From Pteria penguin (lineage: Eukaryota > Mollusca > Bivalvia > Pterioida > Pteriidae): a DNA stretch of 64,000 nucleotides. Shown here piece by piece: positions 11,601 through 22,570 of this stretch. The notes under the pieces were generated by a model. It was not told the DNA's origin. It did no database searches and saw nothing but the letters and a program-made list of their open reading frames with translations. The position numbers and the translations under genes are program-made. How positions within the stretch are numbered: position 1 is the first letter of the stretch; the number at the start of each line of letters is the position of its first letter. The stretch is from contig CM068586.1 in assembly GCA_035048485.1 (NCBI GenBank), positions 51,067,667 to 51,131,666 on the forward strand. Reading direction: 5' to 3'.

Positions 11601-14600
11601 AACTGAATTCACCAGTATTTTCTACAAAGGTGTCTCAAGAAATGGTGTAGTTTTTGGTTCCATTCTGATAATCAAATTCTGATACTTTTTGGACTCGGTG
11701 GTTTTTGCATTTTGCATTTTGGTTTTAATTCTGAAAGAAAATTGCAAAAGGATACATTCGAGAACATTCTGATATTTTCCAAGTTTCTCATGTGCTCAAG
11801 GTGCTTGGGTGAGCAATATAGGCTCATTTGCGCCTCTTGTGTACGTCTTACCTAGAGTTTTACACTTATATGGCGACAGCATCTGTCTGATGCATTGCAC
11901 AGAAATTCGGAGTAAATCAGTTTAACTACTCAAAGCAGTGAGAGACCTCCTGCGAGGCAATGTCCATGGAACCTCGATTTTTACCAACACAAACATGGGA
12001 CTTCCTGATCATGTACCAAGTATGCTGCTATCTGCACCACACTAGTTCTGTCACTTTCATTCCACTCACCATATCATTAAGAAAGACCTTGGTTTCCTCA
12101 AGCTGCTCAAGGGAAGGTTTTCCCTTGGGAAACAATCGTCTGTCAACTGGATCTTCCTTGTCACTTCTAGAGTTTCCCCTCTTGTCATCCTGAAAACTCG
12201 AGTTTTATTTTATTTTTTTAATTGGTTGACAACAATTTTTTTTCATGAATAAACGGAAAAAACAAAACAAAAGCACCAAAATGATGGGCATTAACTTTAG
12301 CACAAAACTAACTGGAACACTGACCTTGAAAATGTGAGATGAAATGTATTTCCCAGAATGTCTACAAAGAAAGCGTCGAATGGAGAAATGGACAGATAAA
12401 CACACAATAGTACAGTACAGTCCGGGTGGAACTTTGAATGCCCACTGTCCACAGTGGACATTAGGAGTGGACATTTACCTGAGCTATCAAGCTGTCCACT
12501 TACCTGTATGTAAATGCTGACTCTTACAAGAATGTCCACTGTGTCCAGTGGACATTTTTAATGCCTACTCTAAAAATGCCCACTGGTCAAATTAAGTTCC
12601 ACCCGGGCTGTACTGTATCACTTTATCCCCTCACAAGTTGCTCTTGAGGATAAAATGTGTGGAGAATTGTAGACTCCGCACACATACATTTTTCTTCTAC
12701 GTATACCATTCTTGTAAGCATTCTTCAAGGATGTAGCAAGCCAAATGGGAGACACTTGTCATTCGTACCTCAAGTCACCAAGTCTCACCCTTGGTTTCCA
12801 TGGTATATTGTCATTAGTGATACAGCATTAACATGCATTACGTTAATCTTATTACAAAGCCGGTGTTGGTCATTGGATAAGGTGCTCGGCTCGTGACTGA
12901 GAGGTCCCGGGTTTGACTCCTGCCCTGGGCACACCGGTGTTCTGTCTTTCAGATGAGACAGTAAAAACTGAAGTCCTGTGTCACGGTAGGCGTGGCACAT
13001 AAATATCCCTTTCTGCTACGGGTGGGTCCGTTCCAAAGGTCAAAATTTGTATGCAATGCATCATGCAGATGCTGTCACCATATACGTGGAATAATGGTGG
13101 AGTGACGTAAAACAATATTCAATCAATCAATCAATCAATTAATTAACCTTACTACAAGCTAAATTCCATATCTACATGTACATATGAAAGTTAAACATCA
13201 CTAAAAGTAAAGAGTAACTAGCATGCAGTATATACCACCTCTACTGCTTTTGCAGTCAAAATATCTTACTCAGTTGGCCAAGATAAAATAAATAGTAAAC
13301 AGTATCATACCAGTGTTTTTTAAAATAAAATTTCAAAGGTATGTGTACCTTCTCAATTGGGAATTTTTGTCCCATTTACATAATGCTAAAAGGTCAATGT
13401 TTGGGGAAAATTTAGACAATTTTGGAAATTTCTGTTGGGAAGGGTCTTTATAGCAGACCCGATTTGAAGAAAAAAATCCACTGCATACTTGCAACTGTCT
13501 CAAAATCAACGGGCTAGAAGAGTTCAATCACCCATGCAGGTTTCCTATATTAAAATGCATGGGTGGCACATGTCACTAGCAAAATTTCAGACAACAGGAT
13601 AAGTACGAATTAGGCTTCTTTTTCCATAACCTTAAAAGCAATATTCAGAAAAAATTTATGGGGATATTTACCCCTGTACATAGGATAAAGGAGGCAATGT
13701 TGTAATTGTCATAATTCCATAGCACCGTGTAATAAGAAAAAAAGAATTCTTCTAAGAAATCTTAATTATAATGTACATTTATGTTTGAAATATGTTTAAA
13801 GGACATGAATACCCCACCTGGATACATATGTACATGTACATTCATAATGAAGGTATTTTCATTGTGTTCTTTATAATTCATATAGCTTTTTAGTCAGAGG
13901 GAATATCAAGGACAGTATTCTGGGACTGAAGTCATACATAAGAGTCCTTTGAGGTACATGTATGTAAAAAGTGACCTACAGGTATATGCAAAATCAGGAT
14001 ATGGAAGGTTAAGGTCAAAAGAAAGGTCAAGGTTGCAAAATTTTGGTACAAATGAAATATTTTCCCAAAGATGTATTTATGTACATTGTATCACATCCAG
14101 TTGTATGAAAGGTAGGGTATAAATGCAGACTACTACATGCCATTTTTATGAGGTGAATTTATCTGCCCTTGTTTATTAAGGTAGTCCACAGAGGTGGAAA
14201 AGGAGTGGCATAAAGTTGTGCGATAATCATCAATTCAAGATATTCTTAATACTGGTACATGTACTGTATGGTCAATTAACCATAATGGGAGTAGGGTCAG
14301 ACAAGTGGAAGTCACTTTTACACACTTATTACCATATTACATTTTTGTAATTATGCAGAATGTATGTCAGAGACTGACAAATCCTTACTGAATAATCCTA
14401 CATTGTTGATCTACCATGGTACTGAAGTTCAAAAGCATGGTGTGCTGTGGTAAAGAAATATTTTACGGAACACTTCGGAAACATTTCACAGGCTGTAACC
14501 TTTCAAAAATAAAACGAAAGACAGACATGCAGTAATAGTACAATACTCACACAGTTACTATCATATTCAATGTTAGACAGAGGATTTTCTCACCTGGAAG

Positions 14601-17600
14601 CAATAATACAGTGTCCACTCTGAAAGGTCAGTGACTGTGTCACTCACATCCGACGTCAAACAAGAATTAGCATGTTCCTTCACACTACAAACTTCACTCT
14701 GATATGGGTGTACTGGTGTATCAAAGCCACACGGTTCCTTATTAATTACATTAACAATACCAAGGTCATTTTCCTCATTCTTAAACACTGTCTTGTGAAG
14801 ACGACCAAAATCACTTAGCTTAGAAAAGTCACTTATGACCACTTTCTGTGGGAAAAGACCAATACAGTCAAGTTTAAAATGATTATCTTTATCCACTGAA
14901 TTACAAAAGTTTTTTGATGAGGTAAGACTTGTAGATTTCAGTCTTGCAGAGTCAGGCCTTGTCTTATCAGTCAGAGAAGTCTTATTCCACTGAATGATTT
15001 GGTCGAGGCTACGTCGCAGCTCCTCATATTGACAAAGCATAAAGTAGATATCCTGGTCATTTCTCACGCCCTCACAATTGTTTCTCCACTTATTACTATT
15101 GTTATTGGCATAAAACTCTGAGGTTTTCTTGGTGTCTGTCAGGTTTGATCTTTTTCCATCACTGAACAGAGGGAGCTGGTCAAAAACAGACAACTGTGTT
15201 GTCGGATAAACCAATGCTGGTATAGGATCTGTTGTAATTGTATGTCTGACAGTCTTGGATTTACTAACTGGAGGGTTCCTTTTCACAGATGCATGTAATG
15301 GCTGAAGACATGCAGAAGTCTGAAAGAAAAAAATATGAAGACAAAGGTGTATATATACATTGTATGCTGAAATTACTACAAGTTGACGAAATTATCTAAT
15401 AAATTGCTGAAATTGCCTATAATGTCATTGAAATTACCACTAAAATGATAGATAATGATGTTATTTATCAAAAAAAGTTTTTCATTTTATTTTATTTTAC
15501 TTTTTTAATGTCATTATTTTACAGTAAAAAGGTGCATTTAATGATATTCATGGATTTGTGATGAACAAACTCAGATCTCTTTTTATTTATCTAATCTCAC
15601 AATTTATGTGTAAAATCACTATAGTATAGGAGTATGATTAAGTTCATTAACATACAAAACTTTAAAGATACTTTACACAAAATAATTAAATTTGTATATA
15701 CATGTATAGTCACCTTAAATCAAATAAAATAGCTTTTTCAGTAAAGGAGTATATCAATTGTAGTAATCTGTTCATGGTTGTGGCAATTAAAGTAAATAGA
15801 ATAAATTTTTTGGGATAAATTATGAACATCATTATCTGTCATGTGAGTGGTAATGTTGGTATTATTATTAGTAATTTATTTACTTATAAATATACATGTA
15901 TTTGTAATTCTGGCAAATACTCTAAAAACAATGATCGAACCATATTCAACTTTTTATGTTGGCAGTTCCTTTATGGTGCACTGTTATTTGACACAGAATC
16001 CTCAAATTTCGATTGGTCGCATGACCCAATTTGTGCTATATTTGCTGGGGGATGAGTCATGGGATTTCACATCGCTTTCCATGAAGAATCTGACATTTTG
16101 AAGTCTCATTTTTGCAAACTGCTGTCATACATAATTCGAAGAAGGAATGGGAGTCCATCTTTTAAACTTCCTCAATGAATTTCAACAGTTTTATGACTCA
16201 AATAGCTCTTACACTCAAGATATTATTCAGCAAAGTTGCATTATGGTCTATTATAAACACCAAGTTTATACTCAGATTATCATTGAAATGTTTTGGGATT
16301 ACAGTACAGTCAGAGTGGAACTTTGAATGCCCACTGTCCACAGTGGGCAGTCCACCTGAAATTTCAGTGTGCATTAGGAATGGACATTTAACTGAGTTAT
16401 CAAGCTGTCCACTTACCTGTATGTTAATTCCAACTGGCTCTTACAAGAATGTCCACTGTGCCCAGTGGACATTTTTAATGCCCATTCTAAAAATGCCCAC
16501 TGTGACCAGTGGGCAAATTAAGTTCCAACCGGACTGTACTGTATCTTCATTTAGATCTTGGTGTGATGTCACACTGACTTTGAGAATCCCCAGAGTCTAA
16601 ATGACTGATTACTGATTGACACTACATCAAGATTATTACTAATGGTGGTACCTACGTGATGCCTTGTTTGATAAATTCTTACTGGTGTAATGAAGCAAAA
16701 GGAACGAGGATTTAATTTTTCTGCCTTGTCTGCAGACAATGGACTTTGCCTCCATTTTATAACTGCTGTTGAGGGAGGGAATAAAACGTATTCCCACAAA
16801 AATGATGTAAAGAACAATGAAACGTTACTATGACATCATAAGGTTGCTAACGTTAAACGTCGTTTCTAACTCATAGTACACAAGCGCCACCTAATGGATG
16901 ATGGCGAAACTCATTGTGAGCAAGAACATGCAGTCCACAGGTCGGTGCTCCTAAATGCCGAACTCTAGCTTTTTTGGGATTAAAAGGGGGAATTGTTGGT
17001 ATGTGAGTGTATTTTGTAGTTAGTATTTATCATCAATACCCAAATTGCACTTTTTGGGGTAAATTTGACGCTTACTTTTACTATTATTGACAGAAAACTA
17101 TACCGAACTCTAATATCGCCGCCATCTTGGATCGGAATCGACATCCACGTTGAACTTCAAAAATGAGGCGCGGATTGTTTTGGCAGTTTATCGTTGTTTC
17201 TTATTTGATTATATAATTATTTATTTCATTTTATTTTTATTTTTTATTTATTTATTTTTTTTTTTTTTTTTATTATTATTATTATTTTTTTTTTTTTTTT
17301 TTGGCTCCAAGTGGCAATGCTATTTCCGTTAGCATGAAGTATAACGCTCAACTTTTGAGTACACTTCGTATTGGAAGAAGAAGAAGAAGAAGAAGGAGCA
17401 AACAGCTGACTACCTTTGTTTTATCATAGAATACATTCATATATTCATTCAAACATGTCATTTCCAGTTTTAAATCACTTAAGAAACAACGATAAACTGC
17501 CAAAACAATCCGCACCTCGTTTTCTAATTTCAATGCATATGTCAATTCCGATCCAAAATGGCGGCAATATTAGAGTTCGGTATAGTTTTCCGTCAATAAT

Positions 17601-18331
17601 ATCAAAAGTAAGCTTCAAATTTACAAGAAAAAGTGCAATTTGGGTATAAATGATAAATACTAACTACAAAATTTACTCATATACCAACAATTCCCCCTTT
17701 TAATCCCAAAAAAGCTAGATTTCGGTAAGAGTTCGGCACAAGTTTGGCATTTAGGAGCACCGAAGAAACAACGATAAACTGCCAAAACAATCCACGCCTC
17801 GTTTTTGAAGTTCAACGCGGATGTCGATCCCAATCCAAGATGGCGGCGATATTAGATTTCGGTATAGTTTTCCGTCAATAATATTAAAAGTAAGCGTCAA
17901 ATTTACCCCAAAAAGTGCAATTTGGGTATAAATGATAAATACTAACTACAAAATACACTCACATACCAACAATTCCCCCTTTTAATCCCAAAATGCTAGA
18001 GTTCGGCATTTAGGAGCACCCGTCCACATGTACATCGTTTGTCAACATCAAATTAAAGTGTTTCTTCAACTAAAATCAAGCAAGTATATTCTGTTATGAG
18101 CAAATTTCTGAAATGTCAAAAGCGACAGACAGACAGCAGAGCATGCCATTAAATGAGTAATAGTCTATTCTATTAAATAGAATAGACAGGAATCCAGTGA
18201 TCAATGCGAATTTCCTTAACACTTACTCTAAATGTGCTTGATGTATTTTCAACTCTTTTGTCGGTGGATATTTGAGTTATAGAACGAATAAAGTGAAGTT
18301 TGAAGGTATGAAAGCACCGAACATGAGCCAT
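5557..18331 (-). CDS. C6orf136: C6orf136 homologue (DUF2358-type, probably mitochondrial), complete 7-exon model
   Basis: Join on the minus strand: 18331-18227, 15319-14594, 12189-12070, 10422-10307, 8043-7858, 7103-7034, 5664-5557. All borders are GT-AG, the phases (0,0,0,2,2,0) agree throughout, and the protein is about 476 residues. Residues 1-20 are rich in R, H and F without acidic residues, as in a mitochondrial presequence. Residues 36-317 are low-complexity and poorly conserved. The conserved C-terminal half matches, from memory, the layout of vertebrate C6orf136: a helical stretch with LDLLYSA, then IHWRLL, an STFYIGGDGRI core, then VKKKIVEAL near the end. The molecular function of this family is not established. 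The stop lies inside a tandem repeat. The first AATAAA downstream on this strand is at 4941-4946. Confidence 0.8.
5990..6830. repeat. Minisatellite, about 32-36 bp, some 25 irregular units
   Basis: Units follow the pattern GTCAAGTATGCCACCAACAG then AGATAAGTCTAT, with many substitutions and unit-length changes. The array lies in intron 6 of the C6orf136 homologue. Confidence 0.85.
7034..7103 (-). CDS. C6orf136: C6orf136 homologue exon 6
   Basis: This short exon sits between TATATCTTGTAG and AAA|GTAAGC. It supplies one base to a split glycine and then 23 codons (CHEGISTFYIGGDGRIFHHY, then LTK). STFY followed by a G-rich turn and an H is the best-conserved core of the C6orf136 C-terminal domain. 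Its in-phase fit with exons 5 and 7 is what completes the gene model. Confidence 0.8.
7858..8043 (-). CDS. C6orf136: C6orf136 homologue exon 5
   Basis: The acceptor is TATTTTCAG and the strong donor is AAAGG|GTAAGTG. Its 186 nt read GIETYMNLFTCYQFWLDLLY... and ...CVKIHWRLLCNSKFN. The FWLDLLYSA helix and the W-R-L-L strand match the conserved part of C6orf136. Confidence 0.85.
8630..10165. repeat. Minisatellite, about 48-51 bp, some 30 units, with 453-bp higher-order period
   Basis: The unit contains CATCTATGCCACAGACTCTC, CCAGAGTAGTGCCAGATATA and TAATATGACAA. Variant units recur 453 bp apart: CAAAATCTATGCC occurs at 8981 and again at 9434, with the same unit order between. Both strands carry long accidental open frames. 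The array lies in intron 4 of the C6orf136 homologue. Confidence 0.95.
10307..10422 (-). CDS. C6orf136: C6orf136 homologue exon 4
   Basis: It is bounded by TTGTATTTTTCAG and ATCAG|GTAAGA. The peptide begins LEGIATGKGHINRKDLYRMH and ends SGKNTLRI, followed by two bases of a split arginine codon. It begins the conserved C-terminal domain. Confidence 0.8.
10785..11840. repeat. Dispersed repeat of about 1 kb
   Basis: The text is typical of a mollusc interspersed repeat, with phrases such as TTGTCCGTCGTATGTCC, GATATGGTACTCCAGGTCCC and, at the right edge, TGGGTGAGCAATATAGGCTC. An internal segment recurs (GAGGTACTCAAGGTTCCCTA near 11469). No transposase was seen. The boundaries are estimates. Confidence 0.4.
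11860..12010 (-). repeat. Degenerate SINE 3' part
   Basis: The minus-strand SINE body is recognisable from GGCGACAGCATCTGTCTGAT, GCATTGCACAGAAATT and CAAAGCAGTGAGAGA. The tRNA head is missing. Confidence 0.5.
12070..12189 (-). CDS. C6orf136: C6orf136 homologue exon 3
   Basis: Exactly 40 codons between CGAGTTTTCAG and ATG|GTGAGT, phase 0 on both sides. It reads DDKRGNSRSDKEDPVDRRLF and ends EETKVFLNDM. The charged start belongs to the linker and the end leads into the conserved domain. Confidence 0.75.
12413..12615. mobile_element. MITE with CAGTACAGTC termini, TA target duplication
   Basis: The ends are TA|CAGTACAGTCCGGGTGGAA and CCACCCGGGCTGTACTG|TA. The interior has repeated GTCCACTGTGTCCAGTGGAC palindromes. 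It is about 203 bp and has no open frame. The TA duplication and CAGT end fit a non-autonomous Tc1/mariner-pogo type element. A close copy lies at 16302-16541. Confidence 0.8.
12858..13145 (+). repeat. tRNA-derived SINE, near full length
   Basis: The head has GGATAAGGTGCTCGGCTCGT and the B box GGGTTTGACTCC. The body has TTCTGTCTTTCAGATGAGAC, GTGTCACGGTAGGCGTGGCA and GATGCTGTCACCATATACG. The tail is GTGACGTAAAACAATATTC followed by CAAT repeats. It serves as the reference copy for the family in this window. Confidence 0.85.
13146..14590. other. Intron 2 sequence without recognised features
   Basis: This is AT-rich intronic sequence of the C6orf136 homologue between a SINE and exon 2. It has scattered GTACATGTA words, and nothing else stands out. 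Confidence 0.5.
14594..15319 (-). CDS. C6orf136: C6orf136 homologue exon 2
   Basis: An open 242-codon exon between TTTTTTTCTTTCAG and TTCCAG|GTGAGA, phase 0 on both sides. It reads TSACLQPLHASVKRNPPVSK at the start and SEWTLYYCFQ at the end. It is rich in S, T, N and K and looks disordered. No known domain was recognised apart from its position before the conserved C-terminal domain. Confidence 0.8.
16302..16541. mobile_element. MITE with CAGTACAGTC termini, TA target duplication
   Basis: The ends are TA|CAGTACAGTCAGAGTGGAA and TTCCAACCGGACTGTACTG|TA. The interior matches the 12413-12615 copy (TATCAAGCTGTCCACTTACC, GAATGTCCACTGTG) with a 30-bp extra piece. It lies in intron 1 of the C6orf136 homologue. 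Confidence 0.8.
16941..18021. repeat. Three-copy repeat: one inverted and two direct units of about 260-280 bp
   Basis: Copy 1 (about 16941-17203) is the reverse complement of copy 2 (17481-17762) and copy 3 (17763-18021). Shared text includes AAGAAACAACGATAAACTGC, TCCGTCAATAATAT and TTTAGGAGCACC. Each unit has an AAGATGGCGGC-type motif, intact in copies 1 and 3 (CCAAGATGGCGGC) and altered in copy 2. A poly(T) stretch and a (GAA)n tract separate copies 1 and 2. The unit lies in intron 1, close to the first exon of the C6orf136 homologue. Confidence 0.85.
18227..18331 (-). CDS. C6orf136: C6orf136 homologue exon 1 with start codon
   Basis: The ATG at 18331-18329 has a GCC ATG G context. The 35 codons read MAHVRCFHTFKLHFIRSITQ and then a hydrophilic stretch ending STFR before AGA|GTAAGT. 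The first 20 residues have basic and aromatic residues and no acidic ones, which fits mitochondrial import. An ATG five bases upstream, in another frame, opens a short overlapping frame that ends within the exon. Confidence 0.75.
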
Positions 18332-18927
18332 GGCATCGAAATTTAAACCCGTTCCATGTCCTTAGCACTGTCCCTTCGTACTAAAGCTATTTTTTAAGAC
18401 CGATCCCGATCAAAGAGATACTAATTATATAAATATTCCCACTCACGACTCTTTCCTCCCCTTACGCAAATATGTCTAATTATTTACCTTTCGAAATATA
18501 ATGGATTTAAGATTATATTAGTGACATCCCTTCCATACCACAGCGAACATGATAAAACTAAGCGAACATGATAAAACTAAGGAGCGTACGTTTTAGATTG
18601 CCCAGTTTTAATGAGACTGGATCTTGTACTGGAGTCACCAAATATATATATATAAGACTCACAATAATATGACGTACAATTGGAGTTTAATATATAAATT
18701 TTGACATAAATAACACAAACTTAAAGTTTTGTTTTTTTTTTTTTTTTTGGAAACAGATAATTCATGATAATCCACATACATATAACATGTGTTAATTACT
18801 GATGTTTCTGGTCAGTTCAACAGCTCGTGGTAGGACATGTGTCCGCCTTCGAAGGCTGTGGAATCCATCTCATACACTTAATTCATTCAATTAGGCTGTA
18901 AGCAAATGAGAGTAAATTGCCGATAGA

Positions 18928-21900
18928 TTACATAAAGAAGTCTGTAATGAAATCTCTCTCAGATAAGGAGACACTGGGTCCATAACTGAGCAGGGACATG
19001 TTTTCCCCCTGTGCAAAATACATAAAAGCAGGGAAGTATAGTTAAACTATACATCCTTGATAAAAGAAATAAACATATAAAATCTAAGTGTACGATTTCA
19101 TTAAATATTCTCATTTTAAATAAACCTTTAAATGGTAAAGAGGAACATCCTTCTCTTTTATCAATCTCTAAGTCTTCAGAGGAATCAAATAATTATATAT
19201 GTACTGCGTAATTCCACAACTCCATCGTTATATGGTAGCTATCATAACGTCATGTTTGACAAGTTTATTCTGTACAAAACCTCAGCGCGTCTGATAACTC
19301 GGCTCAGAACGGCTGCTGACGATACTTGGGAAGTTATATATGCACCTTTTTGACAAATTGTCATTGTACGTGTGTATACAAAAATACCTAAATTTATATC
19401 AAGCTATTTGATCTGTTTAAAAAAAGTAGGCAAATACACATACTAAAACAAATGGCCAGCAATGATAAACTGTTAGGTTTGTCCCTGAAACCCACGCTTA
19501 ATGTTTTGTGTAGCAGTGTTATAATATTGAGGAATATTGAGGAAAAAGCCTTACAATATAAGTAACAAAGTAGTACAGGATCATCAGACAAATCGTACCC
19601 ACTATTGTTGGGTACAATTTCCCCGGCAATCCTCTGATGTGTGCGATTTTCCAAGCAATCGTCTGTTGTTGGGTACGAATTTTCCCCAGCAATCCTCTAT
19701 TGTTGGGTACGATTTCCCCAGCAATCCGGATCCCCTGTTGTTGGATGTACGATTTCCCCAGCAATCCTGTGTTCTGGGTACGATATTTTCCCAGCAATCC
19801 ACCATCGTTGGGTACGATTTACCTAGTAATCCTTTGTTGTTGAGTACGATTTCCCCAGCAATCCTCTGTTATTGGATACGATTTTCCCAACTATCCTTTA
19901 TTGCTGGGTGCGATTTCCTTAGCAATCTTCCTTTGTTGGGTAAGGTACGTTTCCCCAGCAATCCTCTGTTGTTGGATACGATTTCCCCATCAATTTTCTG
20001 TTGTTGGGTACGATTTCCATGGCACTCCTCTGTTGCTGGTGCCCCCTGACGTTCAACTGTCAAGCGGTCCGATATGATTTTCCCCACAGGGCTCGTTGCT
20101 CGTTGCCCCCCCCCCCCTCAATTATACCAATATAATAACTGGTATAATTGAGGGGGACCAACGAGCCGAAATTTAAAGCCCTGTGATTTTTCCAGCAATC
20201 TCTGTTGTTGGGTATGCTTCCCCAGCAATCCTCTGTCGTTGGATATGCTTTCCCCAGCAATCTTCTGTTGTTGGATACGATTTCTCCAGTAATCCTCATT
20301 TGTTGGGTACGATTTCCCCAGTAATTCTCTGTTGTTCGGTATGATTTCCCCAGCAATCATTTGTTGTTGGGTACGATTTCCCAGGCAATACTTTGTTGTT
20401 GAGTACTATATCCCCGGCAACCTATACTGTTGTCGGGTACCGTTTCCCAAGTAATTAAATGTTGTTGGGTATATTTTCCCAACAATCCTCTGTTGTTGGG
20501 TACGATTTCCCCAGCAATCTTCTGTTGTTGGGTACGATTTTCCCCGGCAATCCTCTGTTGTTGGGTACGATTTCCCCAGCAATCTTTTGTTGCTGAGGCA
20601 CCCTGATTTGACAATTTTCAAGCTACGGTTGCCAAACTGGTTTCTTGGGAAGAGGGGGAAATTAGTGATTATTAGCCAGCAGTTTTAAATCCGTTGGAGA
20701 ACATCACAATCAAAATTACGTCTGCCTGCCACCCGTCGCATAATAGCCAACTTTGGCTTTGACGATGTATGTTCCAGAAAAAGTTATAGTGGAAAAGAGC
20801 CACATACGTTAGCTTTCTGAAACATGTCAATAATGTGTACTACAAATAACCCAATTACACGTATTTGCGCTCGGGGAACAAGTCGATACTTACAGATAAA
20901 TGATGGATATTAACTGCTTCTTTGCGACATGTTTAATTGATCTAGATTTCTTTTTTTAAGCATTAGTCATAGCTACTGATGCAGTAACAGTTCCCAAACG
21001 CTATGCCGGTTTGAGTACATGTATAATATTGGAATAGTCATCATATCATGTTTAGTCACATATGTATGTATCTTTTAAAAAATGTTTTAGTGGATTATCG
21101 GACTAGTTAGGACAACAGTTTATTTTAGCTTCCTTTTTTTTAATTTATCACATTCTGCCCAATATCCATGGGTAGGGTGGGAGTTGATCTTAATCAAATG
21201 GTCATTTTGATTGATTATTGTTTTACGTCACTCCACGATTATTTCACGTAAATGGTGACGGCATATATGCCCCATGCATAGCATGGACATTTATACCTTT
21301 GCAACAGACCCATCGATTGGCTTGCGGCGCCTATACGATCCGGGTTCGATTCCCGGGTTGCGCCACTATGTTTAAGAGGTTGGTAACCTCCTGCTTCCAT
21401 GTCGCGATATAACTGAAATATTGTTGAAAGCGACGTAAAACACCAATCAACCAACCAACCAACCCATCGAAGCAGTGAGGGATCTTTCACCTGCCACGCC
21501 TACCGTGTAACGGGACCTCGGTTTTTACTGTCTTATCCGAAAGACAGGACACCGGTGTACCCACGACGGAAGTCGAACCTGGGACCTCCATCCACTCTGC
21601 CACACCAGCTTTCAAATGGCTTTGGATCAGTGTTAAAGTTCGAATCACGCCATATTTTCATTAATAGCATTCTTATATGAAACTGACCTTTGACTTGCCA
21701 AATTTAAATCTTTTTATCCAGTAATTATGCCAGTAGATCAACGCGTCCGGGAACATAAGTATCAAAAGGGTCTATCATGCAATATTTACAATGCTAGTCT
21801 AATTCCTTCGATGAACCATGCTAAACAGACTCGGTTCATCAGCCCATGAACTTGGGTCATGGAAGTAGTACCCGGCGTATTGCAAATCACATGCGTAATA

Positions 21901-22537
21901 ATATAAAAAGAGGCGGGGCTTACTCAAGTTCAAGGCCGATGTTCTTTTATTGTTTTTTTACTTGAATGAATGAGTGTGATTCCTCTGTTTACGACATCGT
22001 ACAATTCAGTTTATGGTGCAAGAAATTTTTTTAGCATTCTAGGCACGCACTGTATTGCGTGGCGAAAGTACTTTTTAACTTCAGGAAAAATTCGGTCCTT
22101 GCCAGTTTGATAACAGGGAATTTGATATTTTGTTTTCAAAAAAGAACCTTTTAAAGTGCATTGTAAATATAAGGAATGACTGTCTTTTTTTCTAGGTTCA
22201 TGGGGAATGAACTTGGGTGAGAAACAAACAAATCATTCGAGAACTGCTTCGCGGATCACGTGATTTGTTTGTTTCCCACCCAAGTTCAGTCCCCATGAAC
22301 CTAGAAAAAAGGACAGTCATTCCTTAATTGTACCAAATTTCATACATTTCTGTCAAGGGGTTGGGGTGGGTAATCGGAACACCACTGCCATTTTTGTTAA
22401 AAAATAGAGTTGCTACGATTGGTGGGATTTTTTTTAACTTCCTATATAAAAGGTTTATACCGTGGGGTGGGGTTGATTTTTTTTATTATTATCATTTTTA
22501 TTTTCACTTAACATATAAACATAAACGGGGACATTAC

Positions 22538-22570
<33 letters not shown>

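Noticed and set aside
12858..12930. tRNA gene candidate from A and B boxes (also at 35592, 36486, 55865)
   Set aside because: The tRNA-like part cannot form a complete cloverleaf by eye. It is always followed by the same non-tRNA body and simple tail, so these are SINE heads.
17150..17332. Frame encoding a long F/L run
   Set aside because: It is a translation of a poly(T) tract between inverted repeat copies.
19519..20621. Open frames with repeated QQQRIAGEIVPNNRG and NPLLLDTISPAI-type peptides
   Set aside because: They come from a 30-bp tandem repeat open in several frames on both strands. No codon-level conservation is visible.
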